Shown here one piece after another: positions 1-6,797 of a stretch of DNA of 9,411 bases. Within the stretch, counting starts at the first letter, position 1; each line of letters starts with the position of its first letter. The stretch is from Lysobacterales bacterium (GTDB taxonomy: Bacteria > Pseudomonadota > Gammaproteobacteria > Xanthomonadales > SZUA-36), in NCBI GenBank assembly GCA_021648045.1, contig JAKITM010000090.1, positions 1 through 9,411 of the forward strand, in the 5' to 3' direction. Under the pieces are notes generated by a model. The model worked only from the letters and a program-made list of their open reading frames with translations, was not told the DNA's origin and made no database searches. Both the position numbers and the translations under genes were made by a program.

Positions 1-332
1 TCTAGTTCTTTAACAGCCGTAGTAGCGGAGGTCTTTTCAGCCCGACTACGAAGATAACCATCATATAAAAATCCAACCCCCTGGCTTGCCGAAGCACTCA
101 CTCTGTCATGGATTGTTTGTTTTTCCCGAGCGCTCATTTTGTTTATTTCAGCCGGGGACTTGCTCTGGTATTTATCATCAATAACATAATGGACACTGAA
201 AGGAACAGAACTCTGGCAAGCAGCACGCACGCGATCAGCAACATCAGGTTTCAAAAAATTCTTTATGACTAAGCGTTTATCAAGCTTGTATGTATTAGCA
301 AGGCTGTCGATGTCTAAGTCTGGATTGATCAT
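1..332 (-). CDS. 2OG-Fe(II) oxygenase, prolyl 4-hydroxylase-like (partial, N-terminal 110 codons)
   Basis: The reading frame is open from an ATG at 332 to the window edge, so the C-terminal part lies outside. An AGGA ribosome binding site sits 7 bases before the ATG. The N-terminus reads LVIKNFLKPDVADRV at residues 21-35, the usual opening of bacterial Fe(II)/2-oxoglutarate dioxygenases of the prolyl-hydroxylase type (a strand followed by 'xIxxFLxxxxAxxL'). Residues 85-93, GVGFLYDGY, match the conserved 'fqFxYdxY' stretch that follows the first helices. Such enzymes hydroxylate protein or small-molecule substrates using Fe(II), O2 and 2-oxoglutarate. The HxD...H metal ligands and the 2OG-binding Arg would be downstream and cannot be checked here. 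It is the third gene of a minus-strand run, 50 bases after the DUF4826-like gene. The substrate is unknown. The family call rests on motif recall, not on a search. Confidence 0.6.
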   Translation of the reverse strand, partial: MINPDLDIDSLANTYKLDKRLVIKNFLKPDVADRVRAACQSSVPFSVHYVIDDKYQSKSPAEINKMSAREKQTIHDRVSASASQGVGFLYDGYLRSRAEKTSATTAVKEL

Positions 333-382
333 GTGTATATCCTGTTGAGATATTATTTGGTTATTACCTTATGCTCTCGGCA

Positions 383-832
383 TTAATGCTTTGTTTTCTG
401 CTCTAGCCAGAGGCGGTCGTCTTCTGCTAGTGAATACAAATCCTCAGCATTTCGTATAAGGTTTTTAGCTACGGTATCCTGGGTTATTTGAGTGGAGTTC
501 TGCTCAGGGTTTTCACTTAAAAAACGGGACGCGTTTAATTGCCACTTCATGGCAAAATGACGGGCGATTTCTCTCGGTGTTTCTGCCACAGCAGATTCAA
601 GATAATCGGTGGGTAGTTCACCACAAATAAACCATTCAAAATCACCGGATTGATCTTTAGCTCGAATTTTACCTATGAGCACCTGAAAAGGTAGCACCCA
701 GGCAGCTTTTCCTTCAACCACTAGACTATCGATGCTACCGCGTGCCATGAGCTTATGCACGGCGGCATTGAGGTTTTTTTTAATCCAAGCATCCAGCTCT
801 TTACGACCGGCTTGTTTCGTTTTCTCGTTCAT
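383..832 (-). CDS. DUF4826-like small cytoplasmic protein
   Basis: This is a 149-residue soluble protein with no signal peptide or membrane segment. A TAGG-type ribosome binding site lies 7 bases before the ATG at 832. The central part (residues 45-100) has the features I associate with DUF4826: a WVLPF segment (45-49), a short strand ending in GKIRAK, then a WFICGELPTDYLE segment, and a TPREIARHFAMKWQLNASR helix. Its function is not established. The gene starts 21 bases after the methyltransferase stop and ends 50 bases before the oxygenase start, so all three are probably co-transcribed. The acidic, helical C-terminus (about 115-149) has no motif I recognise. The DUF assignment is from memory of the 'G(D/E)LPTD' and 'RHFxxKWQL' patterns and could be wrong, but the gene itself is well supported by spacing, start signal and protein-like composition. 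Confidence 0.65.
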   Translation of the reverse strand: MNEKTKQAGRKELDAWIKKNLNAAVHKLMARGSIDSLVVEGKAAWVLPFQVLIGKIRAKDQSGDFEWFICGELPTDYLESAVAETPREIARHFAMKWQLNASRFLSENPEQNSTQITQDTVAKNLIRNAEDLYSLAEDDRLWLEQKTKH

Positions 833-853
833 AGTAGAACCTAAGTAGTAAAA

Positions 854-1825
854 TTAATGTTGCTTAGTTGCAATCAATTGCCAGGCCATTGGAAATTCCT
901 GAGCTTGAATGTTAAGTGCTTCGGCCTGGGAAATGCTGAAACCCCTGTCGGTCAAGCCATCACAGGCTAATTTAAAGCTATCTGTATTTAAAGCTGATTG
1001 AAGCATGCTTTTCATTCGACCTGCATAAGCTTCCAATTCTGAATCCATGGTTGTTAACCAGTTAAGAACTTCACCTGGCTCATAATGCTGGATTCTTTGA
1101 TGAATATTCGCTACATCATTGTACAGACGGAAAATAGTATCAGCGGCAACCTGTTGACCATACTCTTGCATTATGCCTTCGAGCACAGTCAGTGAAGGCG
1201 TAAGTTTCTCAGCGGCTTTATCATAAGGGCTGCGATCTGCTCCGCGAACCGCCTTAAAGCCTGCATCAAACATAGCTCTTGCTGCTGCAATAAAATTACT
1301 CGCCTGCACCCGTTCTATAGCATCCAGACTCTGGCGGCACTCCTCATGAATACTGCCTTTCTCAGTGTGCAACAAGAGTACCAATTGGCCACCGTTTTTC
1401 ACCAATCTAGCGGCTTCATAGATGGCATCCTTGCCGGCATACTCAAGCCCGAACTGACTAGTTACGACATCAAATGCAGCACCCTCCAAAGGGATTTTGG
1501 CAGCATCAGCGACCAGTCCAATAACTGCAGGAAAGCGTCGTTTTATATTGGATATTGCAGCCGGGGATATATCCAAAGAAGTCAGCTCAAGTTGATTTGT
1601 GTATGCTGCTAGTGCGCGTTCTAATACTGCACCGTTACCACTGGCAATATCGAGTATTTTCGGGGTTTGTTCAGTTTGCTTTAATTGACGAAAAAAATTA
1701 TCCCAGAAACCGTGGATTGCCGGGTGGTTGGCACCGCCAGCAGTTAAGGCTGTTGCATCAGCAGATCCCTGCCAATAGGTATCCCAACTGTTTTGTTGTG
1801 CCTGATTTTCAGTCTGTTTATTCAT
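854..1825 (-). CDS. Class I SAM-dependent methyltransferase
   Basis: This 323-residue protein starts at the ATG at 1825. An upstream TTG (1864) extends the frame by 13 codons but falls inside the putative -10 element, so I reject it. The N-terminus carries the WDTYWQGS motif (14-21) common in small-molecule methyltransferases. The Rossmann fold is clear: motif I ILDIASGNGAV (57-67), the acidic end of strand 2 LTSLDIS (81-87) for the ribose hydroxyls, VADAAKIPL (105-113) for the adenine, and the motif IV region FDVVTSQFGLEYA (118-130). The half after residue about 160 is helical and probably forms the substrate lid. It transfers a methyl group from SAM, but the acceptor cannot be read from sequence. 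No strong Shine-Dalgarno is visible; the leader just before the ATG is pyrimidine-rich. It is the first gene of the minus-strand operon and is divergent from the sulfotransferase genes. Confidence 0.85.
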   Translation of the reverse strand: MNKQTENQAQQNSWDTYWQGSADATALTAGGANHPAIHGFWDNFFRQLKQTEQTPKILDIASGNGAVLERALAAYTNQLELTSLDISPAAISNIKRRFPAVIGLVADAAKIPLEGAAFDVVTSQFGLEYAGKDAIYEAARLVKNGGQLVLLLHTEKGSIHEECRQSLDAIERVQASNFIAAARAMFDAGFKAVRGADRSPYDKAAEKLTPSLTVLEGIMQEYGQQVAADTIFRLYNDVANIHQRIQHYEPGEVLNWLTTMDSELEAYAGRMKSMLQSALNTDSFKLACDGLTDRGFSISQAEALNIQAQEFPMAWQLIATKQH

Positions 1826-1854
1826 TTGTAGGGAGAGTCTTGGAGAAAAAAGGT

Positions 1855-1863
1855 AGTATAACA
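1855..1863 (-). promoter_or_regulatory. Putative extended -10 promoter for the minus-strand operon
   Basis: Read on the minus strand this is TGTTATACT, an extended -10 (TGn) joined to TATACT, which matches TATAAT at five of six positions. No good -35 is seen, as is usual for extended -10 promoters. A start about 7 bases downstream would give a leader of roughly 20-25 bases before the ATG at 1825. It lies in the 97-base divergent gap, and its position also excludes the TTG start of the methyltransferase. Confidence 0.45.
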
Positions 1864-1922
1864 ATCACAATTCGATAATAATACTCTCAACATTTTTTGC
1901 TTGCGTAATATACCTATATAAA

Positions 1923-3506
1923 ATGTCAATTAATACCTCACAAATGAGCGAAATAGCCCGCAGAGCCGTGCGTTCCCAAGACTGGGAAACCGTGGCTGCC
2001 TGCGCTACCTCAATTTTGCAACAAAATGCTGACAGTGCGGAGGGCTATTTTCTGTCAGGTCTAGTTGAAAGGGTCTCTAATCGAACGCTAAGGGCGATCC
2101 AGGCGTTTGAAAAGGCGCTGCAACTAGATACGCGCCGTTACGATGCGGCCATCGAGTTGGCGAATCAATACTCAGTCGCAAGACGAAACACTGAGGTTTC
2201 ACAGCTGCTATCCCAATATGTGGATAAACTCGATAACAGCCCTATGTATTTAGATTTGGCAGGTAGCGTTTACACCGAGATAGGTCTGCCCGAAAAGGCT
2301 TGGCCCCTGTTTGTGAAAGCCAATCAGTTACAAGCTGGTGTTGATCTGTTTCAGGCCAACCTTGCGGCCTGTGGGGTTTATCTCGGAAAAATTGACGAGT
2401 CGAGAGAAATTTATAAAACCTTGCTTGAGCGTTTCCCTAATCACCAGAGAAATCACTACGATCTGGCGCGTTTAGCAAAAGCACAGGATCAGACACATAT
2501 TTCACAAATGCAAAAAGTTTTGCAAAATTCGGATGCTGAGCCAAGTAAAAATATCTTTATGTACTACGCGCTAGGTAAAGAATTTGAAGATCTCGAAAAC
2601 TGGCAGCAAGCGTTTAGTTATTATCAAAAGGCAGGCGATGCGGTCTGTAGCGTGGCCAACTATGATGTCGCTACCGACATAGCGATGATTGATAAAGTGA
2701 TTGAGGTTTGTGACGCAGACTGGCTTAGCAATAACACAATAAAGTCAGCCACTAAGCGTTCTAACCAATCACCAATATTTATCGTTGGTTTGCCGCGAAC
2801 GGGTACAACTCTGGCCGAGCGCATTGTTTCCAGCCATTCGCAGGTGGAAAGTGTTGGTGAAACACAGTTTCTGCAAAAGGTATTGCGCGGCGAAAGCCGG
2901 GTGCAAACCATCGAACATATGAACCCGGAAATCATTGCGGCGGTGGCACAGATTGATCCCGAATTAATTTCTGCCGGATACCTTGGGGAACTAGACTACC
3001 GACTGGGTGAATCAGCATTCTTTATCGACAAGCTGCCATTTAACTTCCTGTTTCTTGGTTTTATTGCCAAAGCTTGGCCGAATGCGCGTATTATCCACCT
3101 GAATAGAAATCCGATGGATACTTGTTTTTCTATGTATAAACAGGTTTTCACTTGGGCTTATAAGTTTTCCTATTCGCTGGATGATCTCGGCAAATATTAT
3201 TTGGCTTATAAACGCTTGCATGAGCATTGGCAGGAAGTTCTAAAAGATCGCCTGATCGAAGTGGAGTATGAGTCACTGGTTAGCGATACTGAAAACCAAA
3301 CGCGTATTCTGCTAGATAAGCTGGGCCTAGAGTTTGAACAAGGCTGTCTGAATTTTGATAAAAATACCGCACCCAGCACTACTGCTAGTTCTGTGCAAAT
3401 TCGTGAAAAAACACACAGTCGGTCAATCCAGCGGTGGATCCAATTCCGCGAACAGTTACAAGCCTTAAAAACACAGCTCGAAAATGCCGGCATTAAAGTT
3501 GAATAA
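1923..3506 (+). CDS. TPR-repeat sulfotransferase, copy 1
   Basis: This 527-residue protein has an N-terminal TPR solenoid (about 36-243; clear helix pairs at 36-69, 105-138, 139-172 and 210-243) fused to a PAPS-dependent sulfotransferase domain (about 283-515). The 5'-phosphosulfate loop is FIVGLPRTGTTL (286-297). The likely catalytic Glu is E313 in VESVGET. FIDKLPFN (367-374) is the family's conserved lead-in to the 3'-phosphate motif RNPMDTCFS (395-403), where R395 and S403 have the canonical 8-residue spacing. A late VQIREKTHSRSIQRW (491-505) closes the PAPS site. These enzymes sulfate proteins or small molecules, and the TPR part probably selects the partner; no signal peptide is visible, so it is probably cytosolic. 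No Shine-Dalgarno precedes the ATG, only AT-rich sequence, but alignment with copy 2 supports this start. A paralog follows 50 bases downstream. Confidence 0.9.
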   Translation: MSINTSQMSEIARRAVRSQDWETVAACATSILQQNADSAEGYFLSGLVERVSNRTLRAIQAFEKALQLDTRRYDAAIELANQYSVARRNTEVSQLLSQYVDKLDNSPMYLDLAGSVYTEIGLPEKAWPLFVKANQLQAGVDLFQANLAACGVYLGKIDESREIYKTLLERFPNHQRNHYDLARLAKAQDQTHISQMQKVLQNSDAEPSKNIFMYYALGKEFEDLENWQQAFSYYQKAGDAVCSVANYDVATDIAMIDKVIEVCDADWLSNNTIKSATKRSNQSPIFIVGLPRTGTTLAERIVSSHSQVESVGETQFLQKVLRGESRVQTIEHMNPEIIAAVAQIDPELISAGYLGELDYRLGESAFFIDKLPFNFLFLGFIAKAWPNARIIHLNRNPMDTCFSMYKQVFTWAYKFSYSLDDLGKYYLAYKRLHEHWQEVLKDRLIEVEYESLVSDTENQTRILLDKLGLEFEQGCLNFDKNTAPSTTASSVQIREKTHSRSIQRWIQFREQLQALKTQLENAGIKVE

Positions 3507-3556
3507 ATCACTATGATGGTCATAACAGAGGCACTTAGGGGCATAGAATAAGCCGT

Positions 3557-5137
3557 ATGCAAAATGACCAGCTGACACAACTGAGCCGGGCTGCCCGTGC
3601 GGCTGTACAACGGCGCGACTGGGTGAGTGTTGCCGCTTTCGCCAATAAAATCCAGAAACAGAATAAAAAAGAACCAGAAGCTTATTTCCTCAGCGGCCTG
3701 GCAGAAAAAGGCAAGGGCCGAACCAAACCTGCAATTCAGGCGTTTAATAAAGCCCTGAGCCTGAATTCAGGTCGATATGATGCAGGCATAGAGCTGGCGG
3801 ACCAATATCTGCTCTCACAACGCCATAGTGAGGCTTTTGCATTGATTAATCGTTACCAACAGCTGCTTACCAATAGCCCGCTATACCTTGATATGGCCGC
3901 CAGAATTTTCTCCGCTCTCGGTTTACATGCCCGAGCCTTACCTTTATTCCAACAAGCCAATCAGTTACAACCTGGCGTAGGTATGTTTCGCGCGAATTTG
4001 GCCGCCTGTAGTGTGCTTTCAGGCAAAGTCAGTGACGCCAAAGCTCTGTATCGGGAATTATTGCAAAAATACCCGCAACACCAAAAAAACCACTATGAAC
4101 TGTCTAAGCTTGAAACCGCTAAAGATTCAGTTCACTTACAACAGATGCAAGAAATTCTGCAGCAAACCGGATTATCGGCTGAAAAAAATATATTTTTGTA
4201 CTACGCCATTGGCAAAGAACTTGAAGATCTAGGGCGCTGGCAGGAGTCTTTTCAATATTACAAGCTGGCAGGCGATGCAGTATTGAAAGTGGCAGACTAT
4301 GATGTCGCTGATGATATCGCGGTGATCGATAAGATTATTAAGGTGTGTAATGTAGAATGGCTCGCCAACGGCCCTGAACCCCGAGCTTCCAGCCAGCCGG
4401 CGAAAACGCCCATCTTTATAGTTGGTTTACCGCGCACAGGGACAACCTTGACGGAACGAATTATTTCCAGCCATTCTCAGGTAGAGAGTGCCGATGAGAC
4501 CTTTTTTATGCAACTGGCCATTCGTCATGCCGGTGGGGCTGGGGGTATCGGTGATGTGAACGAGCTGATAATCGAGAAAGCCGCTAAAAAGAACATTCGC
4601 CAAATCGCGCAAAAGTACATGGCCGATGTGGCTTATCGACTCAGCGACCGGCCGCTGTTCATTGATAAGTATCCATATAATTTTTTATACCTTGGCTTTA
4701 TCGCCAAAGCATTTCCAAACGCCCGGATTGTTTATCTCAGGCGCAACCCGATGGATGCCTGTTTTGCGATGTATAAACAGTCATTTTTCAAGTTCGCCTA
4801 TTCACTCGATAACCTTGGGCAGTATTTTGTTGCCCAAGAGCGTTTACGGCGCCATTGGCAAGCTCTACTGGGTGAGCGTTTAATTGAAGTTGATTATGAA
4901 TTTTTGGTCAGCGATCAGGAAAACCAAACCCGCTTGTTGCTAGATAAGTTGGGGCTGGAATTCGAATCAGCCTGCTTAAATTTTGAAAAAAACCCGGCTA
5001 CTAGTGCCACAGCCAGTACCCTTCAGGTGCGTGAAAAAATGCATCTCCGTTCAGTTAATAAGTGGAAACATTTCGCCGCCGAGCTTGAGCCACTGAAACA
5101 ATATTTGGAAGGTGCTGGAATTATTACCGACACATAA
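3557..5137 (+). CDS. TPR-repeat sulfotransferase, copy 2 (diverged paralog)
   Basis: This 526-residue protein has the same architecture as copy 1 and aligns along its full length: TPR region about 37-245, sulfotransferase domain about 284-515. The PAPS loop is FIVGLPRTGTTL (287-298), the likely catalytic Glu is E314 in VESADET, and FIDKYPYN (368-375) is kept. The 3'-phosphate motif is RNPMDACFA (396-404): the Arg is kept, but the Ser expected 8 residues later is Ala404 (codon GCG, against TCT in copy 1). The late VREKMHLRSVNKW (491-503) is kept. A Gly-rich stretch (GGAGG, 326-330) has no match in copy 1, and two residues are missing after YKQ. The frame is otherwise clean, so it is a maintained gene, not a pseudogene. 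The ribosome binding site is poor: a GGGG lies about 15 bases before the ATG. It may be co-transcribed with copy 1. Confidence 0.88.
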   Translation: MQNDQLTQLSRAARAAVQRRDWVSVAAFANKIQKQNKKEPEAYFLSGLAEKGKGRTKPAIQAFNKALSLNSGRYDAGIELADQYLLSQRHSEAFALINRYQQLLTNSPLYLDMAARIFSALGLHARALPLFQQANQLQPGVGMFRANLAACSVLSGKVSDAKALYRELLQKYPQHQKNHYELSKLETAKDSVHLQQMQEILQQTGLSAEKNIFLYYAIGKELEDLGRWQESFQYYKLAGDAVLKVADYDVADDIAVIDKIIKVCNVEWLANGPEPRASSQPAKTPIFIVGLPRTGTTLTERIISSHSQVESADETFFMQLAIRHAGGAGGIGDVNELIIEKAAKKNIRQIAQKYMADVAYRLSDRPLFIDKYPYNFLYLGFIAKAFPNARIVYLRRNPMDACFAMYKQSFFKFAYSLDNLGQYFVAQERLRRHWQALLGERLIEVDYEFLVSDQENQTRLLLDKLGLEFESACLNFEKNPATSATASTLQVREKMHLRSVNKWKHFAAELEPLKQYLEGAGIITDT

Positions 5138-5160
5138 TAAAAAACACCGTGATTACGCAT

Positions 5161-5189
5161 TTGACTTGTCCGCGGCATAAGGTTGTAAT
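5161..5189 (+). promoter_or_regulatory. Sigma-70 type promoter for the WS/DGAT-hydrolase pair
   Basis: TTGACT (5161-5166) matches the -35 consensus at five of six positions, and TGTAAT (5184-5189) matches the -10 at five of six, with an ideal 17-base spacer. Transcription would begin near 5196, about 24 bases before the ATG at 5220, with an AGGAG ribosome binding site at 5210-5214. It lies in the 82-base gap after sulfotransferase copy 2, so the lipid genes can be expressed independently of it. Confidence 0.65.
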
Positions 5190-5219
5190 GCAAGGTCGTA
5201 ATTAGCAGTAGGAGCTAAT

Positions 5220-6797
5220 ATGCAGGTTTTATCTGCCCTGGATGCAACTTTTATCTATCTCGAAAGTGAACACAGCCCAATGGCTATTGGGGCTGTGTAT
5301 ATTATTGACGCTAAAAACGCGCCTGCGGGGTTTTCATACAAAAGCTGGCATAAGCTGGTGGGCGATCGGCTCAGGGGCTCTAAGGTCTTTCGTGAGCGCC
5401 TGGTGGAGGTTCCCTGGGCAATGTCTTTCCCTTACTGGGTTCGCGACCCGGATTTTAACTTGAAATCTCACTTGCCCAGAAAAACCCTGGCTAAACCCGG
5501 TGGGATGGATGAGCTGATGCAATTGGCCGCCAAAAATTGGAGTGAGGTACTGGATCGCTCCCGACCGCTGTGGGAAATGGTCTTTGTAGAAGGTCTCGAC
5601 ACCATTGAAGGCGTTTCCAAAGGCTCATTCGCACTGATTACCAAAGTGCATCACGCAGCAGTAGACGGCAAAGCCGGGGGCGAGATGATGTCCTGTTTGA
5701 TGGATCTTAGCCCGGAGATTCGCCAGTTGAAAGGCAAAGACAACTGGCAGGCGGAAGAAACTCCATCCAGTTGGGGGGTGATTACTGAGGCCTGGTCGGG
5801 AGCTGCCCGAAAAGCTCTGAGTTTACCGGGATTTGTCGGAAAAACCGTGCTCGGTGCGGCCCGGGTGTATACCGATAAAGGCCTTCGTCAGTTAAATCCT
5901 CCTCCCAGAATACTCAGCGCACCAAAAACCATATTTAATCAGCAGCTAAGTTCTGCGAAAACATTTTGGGGCAGGAATTTTGATTTTCGGCGGATTAAGG
6001 CGATTCGTAAGGCGGTGCCAGGGACTACCATTAACGATGTTGTTTTGGCAGTCTGTGCCGGAGGATTACGCCATTATTTACTGGAAAAAAATCAACTTCC
6101 CGAAAAACAACTGGTGGCGATGGCGCCTATCTCGGTGCGTAAGGATACCCCGGGAGACGATAGCGGAAATCAGGTATCAGCGATGCTGGTTGGGCTGGAA
6201 ACCCATATCAGTAACCCGCTTAAACGCTTATTAAATATACATGCCAATACCCGCCGTTCTAAAGTCCACGCCAGCGCCATGCCAGCGAGTGAATTAACCG
6301 ACTTTGTGCCCTCAGAAACACTCGCTGCTGCAGCTCGTGTGTATACCCGCACCCGCCTTGGCGGTCGTCATCGACCCTTTTTCAATGTCACCATTACCAA
6401 TGTTCCCGGCCCGCCGGTACCCTTTTATCTAGCGGGTGCGAAAATCGATACCGTTTACGGAATGGCACCCATTTTGGATGGGCTCGGCTTGTTGCTGGTT
6501 GTGCTAAGCTATCAGGATAAAATATCCATTGGTATAAGCTCCTGCGAACAAATCATCCCCGACCCAAAATTCTTGGCAGATTGCCTGGGTCAATCTCTGG
6601 ATGAATTGGAAACTGCTGCGTTGCAGCTGGATATGCAGGTAGAGGATATCAATTCAGATATAAATTTACAGGCCAAAGAGCCTGAAAAACTGCTTGATTC
6701 CAACCCTCTGGCCGCAGCCAGATTGGCCCTCGATCAGGCACTTGATGCTATTAACCGCCTGCAGTCTAAGGCACCGGAAAACACAGATGAAAGCTGA
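5220..6797 (+). CDS. Wax ester synthase / acyl-CoA:diacylglycerol acyltransferase (WS/DGAT)
   Basis: This 525-residue protein joins an acyl-CoA to a long-chain alcohol or diacylglycerol, making wax esters or triacylglycerol for storage. The catalytic motif HHxxxDG is intact as HHAAVDG (144-150), with H145 the expected general base. Other family marks are the opening LSALDATFIYLE (4-15), PLWE (116-119), the INDVVLAVCAGGLRHYL segment (271-287), the APISVR segment (302-307) and NVTITNVPGPPVPFYLAGA (389-407) of the C-terminal DUF1298 half. After about 455 comes a charged helical tail (to 525) beyond the core fold. A strong AGGAG ribosome binding site lies 5 bases before the ATG, downstream of a near-consensus promoter. 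The stop overlaps the following hydrolase start by 11 bases, pointing to translational coupling. Like characterised relatives, it probably acts at the cytoplasmic face of the membrane and on nascent lipid bodies. Confidence 0.93.
   Translation: MQVLSALDATFIYLESEHSPMAIGAVYIIDAKNAPAGFSYKSWHKLVGDRLRGSKVFRERLVEVPWAMSFPYWVRDPDFNLKSHLPRKTLAKPGGMDELMQLAAKNWSEVLDRSRPLWEMVFVEGLDTIEGVSKGSFALITKVHHAAVDGKAGGEMMSCLMDLSPEIRQLKGKDNWQAEETPSSWGVITEAWSGAARKALSLPGFVGKTVLGAARVYTDKGLRQLNPPPRILSAPKTIFNQQLSSAKTFWGRNFDFRRIKAIRKAVPGTTINDVVLAVCAGGLRHYLLEKNQLPEKQLVAMAPISVRKDTPGDDSGNQVSAMLVGLETHISNPLKRLLNIHANTRRSKVHASAMPASELTDFVPSETLAAAARVYTRTRLGGRHRPFFNVTITNVPGPPVPFYLAGAKIDTVYGMAPILDGLGLLLVVLSYQDKISIGISSCEQIIPDPKFLADCLGQSLDELETAALQLDMQVEDINSDINLQAKEPEKLLDSNPLAAARLALDQALDAINRLQSKAPENTDES

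Noticed and set aside
1826..1864. N-terminal extension of the methyltransferase from a TTG codon
   Set aside because: The TTG lies within the putative extended -10 element, no ribosome binding site precedes it, and the 13 added residues do not look like the family's start.
1346..1878. Plus-strand open frames of 88 and 107 codons opposite the methyltransferase
   Set aside because: They are shadows of the methyltransferase gene, which carries clear SAM-binding motifs on the other strand.
3512..3524. Small hairpin TATGA-TGG-TCATA between the two sulfotransferase genes as a terminator
   Set aside because: The stem is only 5 AT-rich pairs and no T-run follows, so termination is unlikely.
3206..3610. 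Minus-strand open frame of 134 codons over the junction of the two sulfotransferases
   Set aside because: It is antisense to two strongly supported genes, its protein is rich in Ser, Cys and Arg in no recognisable pattern, and it has no ribosome binding site context that favours it.
6694..6786. Earlier ATG for the alpha/beta hydrolase
   Set aside because: It lies about 100 bases inside the WS/DGAT gene, codes for a sequence unlike the family, and a better start at 6787 overlaps the upstream stop by only 11 bases.
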